The notes under the pieces: generated by a model
What the model saw: the letters and a program-made list of their open reading frames with translations, nothing else
Databases searched by the model: none
What the model was told of the DNA's origin: nothing
Program-made: the position numbers and the translations under genes
Assembly: GCF_001653335.1 (NCBI RefSeq)
Contig: NZ_CP015079.1
Span: 2,294,001 to 2,358,000, forward strand
Origin: Nocardioides dokdonensis FR1436
Lineage (GTDB): Bacteria > Actinomycetota > Actinomycetes > Propionibacteriales > Nocardioidaceae
Reading direction: 5' to 3'
Length of the DNA: 64,000 nt
In this document: piece after piece, positions 27,923 through 37,047 of the stretch
Layout of the letters: every line of letters starts with the position of its first letter
Numbering within the stretch: position 1 is the first letter of the stretch

Positions 27923-28602
27923 CTTTGAACTGCCGGATTCGGGAGTTCACTCTCGATGAAGCCGCGACGGCCGGAGGGGCGGACCGCTACGGTGTCGCGG
28001 TGTCCAGCGCTCCCACTGACTATGCCTGGCTGACCTCCAACAGCGGCTACCCGCCGATCGGGCGTCGGCGATTGTCGCTGGATGCGGCAGAACAATTGCT
28101 GGTCGGGGAGTCTGCTTTCCATGGTTCCCCGACGCGAGCAGGCCTGTGGCGGGGCCTCGAAGAGTATCTAGGCCGATTCATCTATCTCGAAGATCTGTAC
28201 GCCTCGGAGCTGAATGGGCGCAGCCTCATCGAGTTTCTGTGGCTGGGCGGTAGCTTCGTGAGCCAGAAGTTCGACCCCAACAACATCGATGTCTCTGTGG
28301 CGGTCAACTTGGAGGCCAGGAACCTTTTGAAGGGGCGGAGACTCGCCGGCTGGTTGGTAGATGCCTTCAGCCGAGACCGGATGCTGGCTGCCTACGGTGT
28401 GAGCCCCTTGGAGATCTCTTACGTTCCTGTTGCCTCGGTCTTCGACCGTCGCGCCATGGAGCCCGCTGAGCGCGAGTACCTCGAGGCTCGTGGGAGCTGG
28501 GATGACTGGTGGCAGCGACTGCGCGACCCTAGTGCGCAGACAGGCCAACCAACGACGGCTACCGTTGAGGCGAGGCGGGGATACTTGGAGGTGACGTTGT
28601 GA
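27919..28602 (+). CDS. Nucleotidyltransferase-like protein (DUF6932-like)
   Basis: A 227-residue protein. The motif LWLGGSFVSQKFDPNNIDVSV has the layout of minimal nucleotidyltransferases (GS-x-n-DxD), but the usual first Asp of the DxD is Asn here (NNID), so activity is uncertain. The start is taken at GTG 27919 because everything upstream in frame is antisense to the integrase relic; TTG 27925 is an alternative. The stop overlaps the next gene start (GTGA). With the HEPN-like gene at 29705 it recalls HEPN/MNT toxin-antitoxin pairs. Confidence 0.65.
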   Translation: MALNCRIREFTLDEAATAGGADRYGVAVSSAPTDYAWLTSNSGYPPIGRRRLSLDAAEQLLVGESAFHGSPTRAGLWRGLEEYLGRFIYLEDLYASELNGRSLIEFLWLGGSFVSQKFDPNNIDVSVAVNLEARNLLKGRRLAGWLVDAFSRDRMLAAYGVSPLEISYVPVASVFDRRAMEPAEREYLEARGSWDDWWQRLRDPSAQTGQPTTATVEARRGYLEVTL

Positions 28603-29504
28603 CGGGTTCTGAGTCACGTCGGCGCCTGCTTTCGGTCCATCAGCAAGCGCTAGACACGTGGGCAGCATCTGATGATGCAAACGTCCTCCTCGGCGACGAC
28701 GAGTTTGAGTCAATGGCAAGGCGGAATCGGTTGCTTGCGTTGCGCAGCCATGACCCGACGGCCAGTTTGGGCGAGAGCCTCGAGGTTCGGCTGTCGTCCC
28801 CTCAGTTGCGGACGGGGGCGCTATCGTTTGCGGCTGGCGACACGCTTCTGCGGCCGCTGGAAGATACGGTCTCGGCCTTGGGGCCGCGAGTAGTGGAACT
28901 TGAGGTCACCGGTATCTCCCGTGGCAGCACGATCCTGCACGTCCGCCCGGTGTCGGCACCCGAGCCTCCGTTAATGGATGGACCACCCGTCGACACCTCG
29001 AGCGCAGACACAGCCATGAGGGCGCTCGTCCGCATGCTCATGGCGCTTGAAGAGCGTCAGGACGTGAAGTCCTACGTGGACGGGTTAGTCCAGTTGAGCA
29101 GACTCTCCAATGCGCTCGACAAACTCGATGCCCGACTGGACGTCGCGTGGTCAGCGAGCAACGGTGACAGATCATCGGCCTCGTTCACAGACGTGGGTCA
29201 GACGTATCTTCGAAGCTTGATGGAGACGCGGCCCCGCGAGGAGGTCCGCGAGATCTCAGGGCGGGTTACCGAACTTCGAGAGAGTGGTCTGGTCAAGGTT
29301 AAGAGCGGAGTGGCCCGCAACTCACCTGCGTTCGACGTTCGTTTCGAGCCTATGGATCTGCTGAATCTGCGCCTGTCTCTAGGTGAGAACGTGCACTTTT
29401 TAGTGCGTGAGCGGCGCGAAGTTGACCGACTGGGCACGGTTCACCACGTGGAGTGGAACTTTGAGCGGGTGCTGTCTTCGCAGGGTCAGATCGAGACCCA
29501 GTAG
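28599..29504 (+). CDS. Unknown protein, translationally coupled to the NTase-like gene
   Basis: A 301-residue soluble protein, not recognised. The first 130 residues form strands ending in VTGISRGSTILHVRPV; the middle (about 145-185) is helical (RALVRMLMALEERQDVKSYVDG); the C-terminal 80 residues look like a small beta domain (RVTELRESGLVKVKSG, FDVRFEP). GTG start overlaps the upstream stop by 4 bp, so it works with the NTase-like protein. A partner or antitoxin role is possible. Confidence 0.7.
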   Translation: MTGSESRRRLLSVHQQALDTWAASDDANVLLGDDEFESMARRNRLLALRSHDPTASLGESLEVRLSSPQLRTGALSFAAGDTLLRPLEDTVSALGPRVVELEVTGISRGSTILHVRPVSAPEPPLMDGPPVDTSSADTAMRALVRMLMALEERQDVKSYVDGLVQLSRLSNALDKLDARLDVAWSASNGDRSSASFTDVGQTYLRSLMETRPREEVREISGRVTELRESGLVKVKSGVARNSPAFDVRFEPMDLLNLRLSLGENVHFLVRERREVDRLGTVHHVEWNFERVLSSQGQIETQ

Positions 29505-29704
29505 TTCTTAAGCCGACCCTTCCCGTAGTGGCGTCGCGGGCTGCCGCAGCGTCGGCAGCCGTGGTCGGGAGATGGCGAACGACCCCGCAAATCGATGGGT
29601 CGGTGGGTGCACCCGGCGTTCACGTGCCTGCAGAGACGCTGGTGCACGCAAGGTGCCGCATCGGGACCACCGTTCGTGACCAGCCAGGATCGAGGAAGGA
29701 CCCC

Positions 29705-30844
29705 ATGCCCACTCCTACCTGCGAGTGTCAGCCCGATAGTCATGCACTAGTCAAGGCCGCGCCTGGATCACCGCTGGCGTCTAGCCCAGGGCTCAGTCGC
29801 AAGTACCTCGTGGCTTTGCGAGATGGACTTCCGGTGCCTGACGAGGGGTGGATGGTCGAGTTCGGGGCAGGCCGTTTCGCAAGTTTCGTTCCTATCCACG
29901 TGCCCGATCGCGCTGAGGTTGGTATCCAACAGGCGCTCCGGCTTGTCGGCGACTCGTTGGTTGATAGACCCGGCGTGCCCGAAAGTGTCAAGGCTGGCCC
30001 AGCGAATCAGGTGCTCGCGTTGGCTGGTGTGCCGACCGCTGACCCATTCGACGCAGGGGAGCATCTATCCGCTTGCCTTGATCTGATTGAACAGGCTTCG
30101 AGGGCGCTCTTGCGCAACGTTGATTCTTCGGGTCGACCGGCAACGACCAGACGGCTTCATCCCTGGGTGGTAGTGCTGGACCGGGACGCGGATGGGTCCT
30201 TCGTGCCTGCACAAGGCATCACGCTGCCTACCTTTTTCAAGCCGACGCCTGTCGCCGATCTCGCCCGAGCGACGGCGCACCTAGACCTCGATCTGTCAGG
30301 CGACACGATGACTCGTTACGAGGACCTGTGGTTGGCGGCGCGACGGGCAAGCGACCTCGATGGTGACTTCACACAGTCGGTGCTGGCCGCAGCCACCGCC
30401 AGTGAATTCCTGGTCAAGCAGACGGCATGGTCCCTCGAATGGGAGGCTGCGGAACGAGGTGACGCGCCTATCTCCGTATCAGGGGGCCTTTTTGAGGCGG
30501 GGCCAGGCGAGCTGATCGGGTCGGTTTTCGCGCACCGGTTGCGGGGCAACTGGAGTACGCAGTCGTGCCGTCACCCCGCAGGGGCTTGGCGCCACCACGT
30601 CGCCCGAGTGCGCAACGCGATCATGCATCGTGGGCACTCTGCCTCCGAGTGGGAGGCTCTGCTCGCGATAATCTCAGAGGAGCGACTCTGTGGCGCCATC
30701 ACGGCCCAGTTGATGAAACGTCGGTCCTTATGGCCGCGCACGGCGCACGTGCTGGCGCTCAAGGGCGGCCCCGAGCCCGACAGGCCCCGCTATGAAGAGC
30801 TCGAGTCGTTTCGAACCTGGCTCAGCGATTGTGGATTGGACTGA
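29705..30844 (+). CDS. HEPN-like protein (candidate RNase)
   Basis: A 379-residue protein. Near residue 300 it reads RVRNAIMHRG, where Arg303-Asn304-x3-His308 matches the Rx4H motif of HEPN ribonucleases and follows a helix-rich region (YEDLWLAARRASDLDG ... AATASEFLVKQTA), as in Abi-type HEPN domains. The N-terminal 200 residues are not recognised. ATG 29705 is chosen for GAGGAAGGA about 6 nt upstream. It lies 200 bp after the NTase-like operon on the same strand. RNase activity is inferred from the motif only. Confidence 0.62.
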   Translation: MPTPTCECQPDSHALVKAAPGSPLASSPGLSRKYLVALRDGLPVPDEGWMVEFGAGRFASFVPIHVPDRAEVGIQQALRLVGDSLVDRPGVPESVKAGPANQVLALAGVPTADPFDAGEHLSACLDLIEQASRALLRNVDSSGRPATTRRLHPWVVVLDRDADGSFVPAQGITLPTFFKPTPVADLARATAHLDLDLSGDTMTRYEDLWLAARRASDLDGDFTQSVLAAATASEFLVKQTAWSLEWEAAERGDAPISVSGGLFEAGPGELIGSVFAHRLRGNWSTQSCRHPAGAWRHHVARVRNAIMHRGHSASEWEALLAIISEERLCGAITAQLMKRRSLWPRTAHVLALKGGPEPDRPRYEELESFRTWLSDCGLD

Positions 30845-30968
30845 GCCGCACAGGATCAGGCATCGAGCCTGCGGAGGACGTCGCCATTGCAGGTCGGCGG
30901 CTGTACCAGCCCCAGTGCTACCAGAGGCCCCTTGCCACATGCTGAGCCCTCTGGCTGACCTAATTCGA

Positions 30969-32054
30969 CTAGTTCGCGACCGTGCCGGCGCGTTGGGCGC
31001 CCAAGACCGTGTCGATTGCCTGTCGAGTCATGTCTTCAGAGTCGGGCCATAGATGCGAGTAGGTGTCGAGCGTCTCGCTGGCCGATGAATGTCCGAGGCG
31101 TGATTGGACGACTTTGACGCTCTCGCCGTGACGGATTAGGAGGGAGGCGTAGTAGTGCCTCAGATCGTGGAGTCTGGTTTGGGCCGGAGCGCCTGATGCC
31201 GTCACTGCGCGTCGGAACGCCGCAGATACGTGATCTCGCTTGAGTAGCGAACCATCCGTGTTTGTGAAGATCGCTTCATTCTCGCCGACAGGGAATTGCG
31301 CCACGTGGGCCGCCAACGCGTTGACGACTACCTGAGGCAACGGGATGGTACGGATGGAGCTTCGCGTCTTCGGGGGCCCATGGGTCGGCGGCCAGGTAAG
31401 CAACAGTTGGCGGTCGATGCGAACCGTACGGCGGAGGAAGTCGACGCGGTCGAGCGATAGCCCGGCGGCTTCTCCGGGACGTATGCCAGTGCCGGCCATC
31501 AAGGGAATCATCGCAGCCCAGCGGTGAGGCATCGCGCCTTCCAATGCGATCACAACTTCGCTGGGAAGTGGTTGCAGCACCCGGCGTTCCACCCTTGGGA
31601 GGCTTATCCGCTGACAGGGACTTCTTGCAATCAAGCGGTCCGCCTCAGCTGCTCGAAATACGGCTCGCACATGCTGATAGGTCACTCGTACAGTTGAGGG
31701 GGCGAGGCGCTGGGTCAGGGTGTGCACGAAATTCTGGATGTCAGACGGTTTGATCGAAGCGATCTGCCGGCCGCCGAATGCGGGGAAGGCGTGGACCCGA
31801 AGGGCGGAGTCAACGGCTGCTGCAGTGTTAGGCCGATGAACCTGCGCGAGCTGCCACTGGCGAGCAAAGACCTCGAAAGTAATCTTTCCGGCCTTGGGGT
31901 CGACATAGTTGCCTGTCAAGATAGAGGCCGTGACCTCGTCGAGCCAACGTTGGGCGTCCACCTTCCGTTCGAAGTGCCGCGCGTGCTCCTTACCGTCTGC
32001 GTCGCGATAGCGGGCACGCCACTTACCGCTATCGCGACGTTTGATCGAACTCAC
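30969..32054 (-). CDS. Tyrosine-type integrase, intact
   Basis: A 361-residue phage-type integrase: N-terminal arm-binding domain (KRRDSGKWRARYRDADGKEH), SAM-like core-binding domain (about 65-150), catalytic domain with Arg in GTGIRPGEAAGL, HDLRHYYASLL, LGHSSASETL and Tyr in DTYSHLWP. The start GTG overlaps the stop of the XRE gene (GTGA), so regulator and integrase are co-translated. It is the best candidate for integration into tadA, although it lies in the middle of the island. Confidence 0.95.
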   Translation of the reverse strand: MSSIKRRDSGKWRARYRDADGKEHARHFERKVDAQRWLDEVTASILTGNYVDPKAGKITFEVFARQWQLAQVHRPNTAAAVDSALRVHAFPAFGGRQIASIKPSDIQNFVHTLTQRLAPSTVRVTYQHVRAVFRAAEADRLIARSPCQRISLPRVERRVLQPLPSEVVIALEGAMPHRWAAMIPLMAGTGIRPGEAAGLSLDRVDFLRRTVRIDRQLLLTWPPTHGPPKTRSSIRTIPLPQVVVNALAAHVAQFPVGENEAIFTNTDGSLLKRDHVSAAFRRAVTASGAPAQTRLHDLRHYYASLLIRHGESVKVVQSRLGHSSASETLDTYSHLWPDSEDMTRQAIDTVLGAQRAGTVAN

Positions 32055-32512
32055 TCGGCTTCAGCGCCTGCACTCGATTGACGCAGTTCCGTCTCGAGGG
32101 AAGCTACTCGCTCCTGAGCCTCTTCTAGTTCGATCTGAACCGCGTGGGCGTGTCCCCGCGCCTCGATCAACCGCCTTTCAGCGGCCTTTAGGTCTGACCG
32201 TGCGACGAAGAGGCTCTGGGCCAATACGTCCTGTTGAGAGACCGGATCTGACATCAAAGAGGCAGGCCTAACGCCCAGTGCAGTGCCGAGGGCTGCAAGC
32301 TCCTCCACTGGAAGTGGCCGCGCTCCTGCCTCGGTCTTCGCAACAGTGGACTGCAGCCAGGCGTGCCCATGCGTCTGCATCACGTCCGCCAGTTGCTGCT
32401 GCGACCAACCCCTCTGCTTGCGGCAGTCAGCTACCCGCGATCCCACTTGACGACGAAACTCATCAACCTCCACAGGGATACCGTACATGCGCTCCTGGGG
32501 GTTGACAATCAT
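32051..32512 (-). CDS. XRE-family regulator with C-terminal coiled coil
   Basis: A 153-residue protein with a Cro/C1-type helix-turn-helix at about residues 22-80 (RVADCRKQRGWSQQQLADVM ... ALGTALGV) and a C-terminal coiled coil (about 100-145, AERRLIEARGHAHAVQIELEEAQER). ATG 32512 has CAGTCT 6 nt upstream; ATG 32488 with AGGAG close by is an alternative. It shares a divergent control region with the excisionase and overlaps the integrase, so it probably controls the choice between excision and integration. Confidence 0.82.
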   Translation of the reverse strand: MIVNPQERMYGIPVEVDEFRRQVGSRVADCRKQRGWSQQQLADVMQTHGHAWLQSTVAKTEAGARPLPVEELAALGTALGVRPASLMSDPVSQQDVLAQSLFVARSDLKAAERRLIEARGHAHAVQIELEEAQERVASLETELRQSSAGAEAE

Positions 32513-32567
32513 CGATCCAGACTGAAACCTAGTGAGGGTTAACGAAACTATTCGGTAGGGGGATGGC
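32513..32567. promoter_or_regulatory. Divergent control region between XRE and excisionase genes
   Basis: A 55-bp spacer plus flanks. TTGACA at 32502-32507 faces right and could serve the excisionase. CAGTCT on the minus strand sits 6 nt from the XRE ATG. AGGGTTAAC near 32535 is a possible operator half-site. No clear long inverted repeat was seen. Confidence 0.4.
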
Positions 32568-32756
32568 ATGACGAAGTTGCTCACGCTCATGGAAGTTGCG
32601 GACCGGACGCGCTTGCCCGTCGGGACGTTGCGGTGGTTCCGGCACCAGGGGACTGGCCCGCGATCGGCCAAAGTGGGTCGAAGGATCATGTACCGGGAGG
32701 CCGACGTGCTGGCTTGGATCGACGATCAGTTTGGCACTGAGAGCAGGGGCTCGTGA
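32568..32756 (+). CDS. Excisionase / MerR-like small DNA-binding protein
   Basis: A 62-residue single winged-helix protein of the excisionase/AlpA type: LLTLMEVADRTRLPVGTLRWFRHQG, then GRRIMYREADVLAWID, the standard pattern. AGGGGGAT lies just upstream of the ATG. Opposite to XRE-integrase, it is the likely recombination directionality factor and may also activate the genes that follow. Confidence 0.88.
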   Translation: MTKLLTLMEVADRTRLPVGTLRWFRHQGTGPRSAKVGRRIMYREADVLAWIDDQFGTESRGS

Positions 32757-32757
32757 C

Positions 32758-33405
32758 GTGTCGTGGAGTCGCTTTGACGATCGGTGGTGCGATCGACCCG
32801 TATGGGAGACCGTCGATTTCGCTAGTCGATGGCACTACTTCGCTCTCATCCAAGTGTGCTCGCGGGAGGAGCGCTTCGAGGGCGTCATGCCTTTGGCCCG
32901 TGCTCGTCGAGCCTCAGATGTCCCGGACCCTGATGCTTGCCATCAAGTGCTTGTAGATCACTCGCTACTCGTGCTGGACAATGGTTCAGTCCGGCTCGTA
33001 GAGATCGACCAGCACCTTCCGCCGCCCTCCGTGCGTGCCGCCTCCGCGGATGCCAAGGTGCGCATGGCTCGGTCGCGGAAGCACCGAAATGGTGATCATT
33101 CGGAGTGCTTGGTTGGTCGATGCGAAAAGGGGACGGTCCCACCTGTTGCGAGGCCGGTTACGCGTAACACCGGGACGGGACAGGACGGGACAGGACAGGA
33201 CAGGACGGGCCACAACGCAACGGGACGGGGGGTGGCCGTGAGTCCCGCTCGCCCAATGGCTGCGACGGCCAGCAGTCAGGACGAGCACTATCGGACGAGC
33301 TCGACTCCGTCTTGTGTGCACGGAGTCCCCAGCGGTGACGAGTCGGACCCTTGGAAGGCCGGTCGGAAGTTGTGTGATTCGTGCCAGGAGCTGGCCGCAT
33401 CGTAG
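32758..33405 (+). CDS. Phage-like protein of unknown function with a pentamer-repeat region
   Basis: A 215-residue protein beginning VSWSRFDDRW, similar to a class of proteins encoded after excisionase genes in actinobacterial prophages and islands, often near replication genes. The middle is basic and Gly/Thr/Gln-rich because of a tandem GGGAC/AGGAC repeat, and the tail ends in CDSCQEL. GTG 32758 follows the excisionase stop directly, so the two form an operon. No catalytic motif seen. Confidence 0.65.
   Translation: MSWSRFDDRWCDRPVWETVDFASRWHYFALIQVCSREERFEGVMPLARARRASDVPDPDACHQVLVDHSLLVLDNGSVRLVEIDQHLPPPSVRAASADAKVRMARSRKHRNGDHSECLVGRCEKGTVPPVARPVTRNTGTGQDGTGQDRTGHNATGRGVAVSPARPMAATASSQDEHYRTSSTPSCVHGVPSGDESDPWKAGRKLCDSCQELAAS
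33172..33206 (+). repeat. Seven tandem RGGAC pentamers inside a coding region
   Basis: Seven copies of a 5-bp unit (GGGAC or AGGAC) in the gene at 32758. A unit of 5 bp shifts the frame with each gain or loss, so slippage here could switch the C-terminal third of the protein. Confidence 0.8.
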
Positions 33406-33536
33406 TTCGCCGGCATCTCGCCGTGAGAGCCATCGAGGCTCGCGTTTTCGCAGGCGGCTTGGGCTCGAGTGTCGCGAGATAGAGAGAACGGTTGCGCCCG
33501 GCTTGTAATCGTGTGTCCTGTGGCTCTTGCTTAGAC

Positions 33537-34481
33537 ATGGACACCTCTATCGAGACTCGCCGAGTGCGAGACGCCTACCTGCTGCCCTACTCCAACAACA
33601 CGCTCTTGACGTACACGTACCAGTTGGATCGCTGGCTCGCCTGGTGCGCAGGCGAATCATTGGAACCGCTGCAGGTCACGCGGACGGACGTCGAGACCTA
33701 CATCAGGCATCTCCACGAGGAACTGAGCCAGAAGATCTCGACAGTCCACACGGCATTGGTGCCCGTCCGGGGGTTCTACCGCTTCGCCTTCAATGAAGAC
33801 CTCATAGCTCGGGACCCTGCCGCGATGGCACGCCGTCCACGGCTTTCGCGAGGAGTTACGGACACCCTTGGTCTTGACCGCCAGCAGATGCGGGCGTTCC
33901 TTCGAGCCGGCTCGGAGAGGTCGGCGCGGGACTGCGCCATCGCCCATCTCCTCGCATGCATGGCCCTGCGGTCGAGTGAGGCCTGTTCGATCAGGATCGA
34001 GGACTACCAGCAGACCGTTCGGGGACATCGAATCCTCCAGTTCACCGGCAAGGGATGCGTCCCTGCACGCATGCCCCTTCCGGTGCCAGTCCTCCGGGCT
34101 CTCGATTCCGCCGCCGACGGCCGAGCGCAGGGTCAACTGCTTCGAGGACGGGATGGGCAGCCGCTGTGCCGTCGAGGGGTGTACAGAGTTGTTGGGTATC
34201 TGGCTCGACAGGCGAGCATCTCGACCCGTGTGACCCCGCACCTCCTGCGTCACAGTTCCATCACCAACGCACTGGAATCCGGGGCGTCACTGCGGAAGGT
34301 TCAGGACCTGGCCCGTCACTCAGACCCTCGAACGACCATGCACTACGACCGCAACAGGACGAGTCTCGATGACCACGCCGTGCACTCACTCGTCGCATTC
34401 TTGTCCGGCGAAGCCGGGTACAGGGTGGATGCCGCGCTTGATGAGGTTGCTGACATCGACCGACCGGAACTGCCGCGATGA
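33537..34481 (+). CDS. XerC/D-like tyrosine recombinase
   Basis: A 314-residue recombinase with a SAM-like N-terminal domain (TLLTYTYQLDRWLAWCAGE) and the catalytic set Arg in MALRSSEA, HLLRHSSI, LARHSDPRTT and Tyr in MHYDRN. It differs from the integrase at 30969 (no arm-binding domain). It could be the recombinase of a second nested element or a transposon-type resolvase. The start ATG 33537 has no strong ribosome site; a GTG or leaderless alternative cannot be excluded. Confidence 0.9.
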   Translation: MDTSIETRRVRDAYLLPYSNNTLLTYTYQLDRWLAWCAGESLEPLQVTRTDVETYIRHLHEELSQKISTVHTALVPVRGFYRFAFNEDLIARDPAAMARRPRLSRGVTDTLGLDRQQMRAFLRAGSERSARDCAIAHLLACMALRSSEACSIRIEDYQQTVRGHRILQFTGKGCVPARMPLPVPVLRALDSAADGRAQGQLLRGRDGQPLCRRGVYRVVGYLARQASISTRVTPHLLRHSSITNALESGASLRKVQDLARHSDPRTTMHYDRNRTSLDDHAVHSLVAFLSGEAGYRVDAALDEVADIDRPELPR

Positions 34482-34691
34482 GATCACGCGAATCGCGGCC
34501 AATCCGGATGTTCCGAACGGCGATCCCGTACTGGTCACGATCCAATCGAGTCCTGGGAACGGCTACTACTCGAGCACACCACCGCAGTGAGCACGCTCGA
34601 CCTCTGCACCGCGTACATGGAACAAGCCTGACGGAACGGAGGGACCAACACGCCGACGCGCCACACCGACTAACACAGTCGAACGATGGTC

Positions 34692-34703
34692 TATCTTTCG
34701 CCA
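34692..34703 (+). promoter_or_regulatory. Leaderless-type -10 before the small membrane protein gene
   Basis: TATCTT (34692-34697) ends 6 nt before the GTG at 34704 and favours that start over ATG 34686. Confidence 0.45.
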
Positions 34704-35198
34704 GTGAACGATTCGCCAAGCGGGCCGACGCCCAGTAACGAAACCAAGATTCCGTGGTGGGCTCACGAGGCTGCCTTCGCTTTATACGGTGGAGTCTCGG
34801 GCGCCTGTGCGGGCGGGTGGGCCTTCTTCTGGGCGGATGACGAGATCACAACCACCGCCGGATTCATCAAGGCGTACCCGTTCATCGGGAGCCTGATTGT
34901 GATCGCCGTCTCAGTGGACCGCATCGTTCGCGGCCTTAGCGACGACGGGGAGCAGAAGAGGGCCTACGAGCGGTTGCGCAGTTCCGTGCCACTTGCCATG
35001 GCAGGATTTGCCGGGGCGTTCGCATTGGTCGCCCTTCTCGACGCAGCTAGCGGTCTCAAGCTTGAGTGGCTTGTTGTCCTAGGAGTGGTCGCACCGCTGG
35101 TGGCGCTCGCGGTCGCCGTCAACAAGTTGTCTTCGCGTTTGCAGGCGCAGGCTCCCACGGCGGATTCACTCGATGCGGAGCCGCACGTTTCGGGATAG
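34704..35198 (+). CDS. Small membrane protein, unknown function
   Basis: A 164-residue protein with four hydrophobic helices: YGGVSGACAGGWAFFW, FIGSLIVIAVSV, VPLAMAGFAGAFALVALL and LEWLVVLGVVAPLVALAVAV. A charged loop (EQKRAYERLRSS) lies between helices two and three. Not recognised. In defence islands such small membrane proteins are often effectors, but nothing in the sequence proves this. Confidence 0.65.
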   Translation: MNDSPSGPTPSNETKIPWWAHEAAFALYGGVSGACAGGWAFFWADDEITTTAGFIKAYPFIGSLIVIAVSVDRIVRGLSDDGEQKRAYERLRSSVPLAMAGFAGAFALVALLDAASGLKLEWLVVLGVVAPLVALAVAVNKLSSRLQAQAPTADSLDAEPHVSG

Positions 35199-35652
35199 AC
35201 AACTTGAGGGCGCCCGCGGAGGCCGCGGCCAGCGCGAGAAACAGCAGGCACATAGGGTCGCTCGCGGTCCTCAGAGCCGGGTTCGTGTCGTCCCGGTCGC
35301 TGACCGCTGCGGGCATCCGCTTCGAGGTCGTCGCTCCAGGCAGACGGCCGCATCCGACGGGTGACCCTCAGTCCGCCAAGTGGTCCATCTCGCCCGGCTG
35401 CTGCGGATCGACGGAGTTCACTGCGCTGTCGATTCCGAGCGGTGGACTGGAAAGGGCGCTCGGGATCTGGTCCGGGCCGGGAAGATTACCGTGAGGGTCT
35501 GATGCGTGCCCGGTACCGGCTGTACCTCCTGCTCCGGCAAGGAATCCTTAATCGGATGTCGGTGGCTGTTTGTCGAGACGGCGAGGTCGCCCGTCGATTG
35601 GCGTCGCATCGCCGCTATAGCGCAAGGCCCGCCGTGACGCACTCATGAAGGC
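35199..35652. other. Non-coding or decayed stretch left of the IS
   Basis: No convincing gene on either strand. Its right edge (35548-35652) is the 3' part of a small minus-strand frame cut by the IS21-family element; 35648-35652 (aaggc) is the target duplication. Confidence 0.5.
35648..35652. repeat. Target-site duplication, left copy (aaggc)
   Basis: The 5 bp aaggc directly before the IS left end match 37917-37921 directly after the right end, as expected from one IS21-family insertion. Confidence 0.85.
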
Positions 35653-35710
35653 TGTCGCTGCCGGGTGAATCCTGACCCCCTGGTGCCGATCGAATCCTGA
35701 CCCCCTCGGC
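35653..35710 (+). repeat. IS21 left terminal repeat region
   Basis: Begins tgtcgctgccgggtgaatcc and holds two copies of atcctgacccccT about 27 bp apart, the multiple IstA-binding repeats usual at IS21 ends. Confidence 0.85.
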
Positions 35711-35727
35711 ACTGTGAGGGAGTGATC

Positions 35728-37047
35728 ATGACTGAGGACTGGGCTGAGATTCGACGGCTGCACAAGTCGGAGCAGATGAGCATCAAGGCCATCGTGCGAA
35801 AGACCGGCTTGGCGAGGAACACGGTGCGTGCCGCGTTGGCCTCGGATACGCCGCCGAAGTACGAGCGGGCTGCGGTGGGGTCGATGCTCGACGCCTACGA
35901 GCCACGGATCCGGGCTTTGCTGGCGGAGTTCCCCTCGATGCCGGCCACGGTGATCGCCGAGCGGATCGGGTGGGCGAACTCGTCCTCGGTGCTGCGGGCG
36001 AAAGTCGCCCAACTGCGTCCGCTGTATGCCCCCAGCGATCCCGCGGACCGTACGAGCTATGTCGCGGGAGAGATCGTGCAGTGCGACCTGTGGTTCCCCG
36101 GCAAGGGCATCCCTGTCGATGTCCACGCTGGGTCCAAGACCGCGACCTGGGTCGGCGGGCGGCCCGCGGTGGATCTGCCGGTGTTGACGATGGTCGCGGC
36201 GTTCTCGGGTTTCATCATGGCCACGCTGTTGCCGTCCAGGAAGACCGGCGATCTGGTGGCCGGGATGTGGCAGCTCCTGACGGGCCTGGGCGGGGTCCCC
36301 AAGATGCTGGTGTGGGACAACGAGGCCGGCATCGGCCAGCACCACCGCCTGACCCTGGGCGCCAGGTCGTTCGCCGGCACGCTGGGCACCCGGATCTATC
36401 AGACCGCGGCACGTGACCCCGAAGCCAAGGGGATCGTCGAGCGGGCCAACGGATTCCTGGAGACCTCCTTCATGCCTGGACGCGAGTTCGACTCCCCGCA
36501 CGACTACAACACCCAGCTCACCAGCTGGCTGCCGCGCGCGAATGCTCGGATGCTGCGCCGCACCGGCCAGCAGCCCGGCGTCCGGGTCACGGCCGATGTC
36601 GCCGCGATGGGGGCACTGCCGCCGATCGCGCCGTCGGTGGGCACCACGGTCCGGGTCCGGCTGGGCCGCGACTACTACGTGCGCATCGCCGGGAACGACT
36701 ACTCGGTCGACCCGGGCGTGATCGGCCGGTTCGTCGATGTCCACGCCGGCCTGGACACCGTCACGATCACCTGCGCCGGCACCAGCGTGGGAGTCCACCA
36801 GCGGTGCTGGTCGACCCACCAGACGATCACCGACCCGGTCCACGTGGACACTGCTGCCGGGCTACGCACCGCGTTCCAAGCCCGCACCGCTGGCATGCGT
36901 GGCCCCGCCACAAGGCCGGTGTCCGGACTCGGTGCGGTCGTCGGCGTGCGGGCGTTGAGCGACTACGACGCGCTGTTCGACCTGGCCCCGGCAGTCACCG
37001 ACGAGGTCGCTGTGGCCGCGCGTGCGCGACTGGAGGTCGTGCGATGA
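35728..37047 (+). CDS. istA: IS21-family transposase IstA
   Basis: A 439-residue DDE transposase. N-terminal HTH (MSIKAIVRKTGLARNTVRAAL), catalytic core with Asp in QCDLWFP, Asp in LVWDNEAG and Glu in GIVERANGFLE, then a C-terminal beta domain (DYYVRIAGNDYSVDP). ATG 35728 is chosen over GTG 35722 because GAGGGAG is at good spacing. Stop overlaps istB start (ATGA). Confidence 0.96.
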   Translation: MTEDWAEIRRLHKSEQMSIKAIVRKTGLARNTVRAALASDTPPKYERAAVGSMLDAYEPRIRALLAEFPSMPATVIAERIGWANSSSVLRAKVAQLRPLYAPSDPADRTSYVAGEIVQCDLWFPGKGIPVDVHAGSKTATWVGGRPAVDLPVLTMVAAFSGFIMATLLPSRKTGDLVAGMWQLLTGLGGVPKMLVWDNEAGIGQHHRLTLGARSFAGTLGTRIYQTAARDPEAKGIVERANGFLETSFMPGREFDSPHDYNTQLTSWLPRANARMLRRTGQQPGVRVTADVAAMGALPPIAPSVGTTVRVRLGRDYYVRIAGNDYSVDPGVIGRFVDVHAGLDTVTITCAGTSVGVHQRCWSTHQTITDPVHVDTAAGLRTAFQARTAGMRGPATRPVSGLGAVVGVRALSDYDALFDLAPAVTDEVAVAARARLEVVR

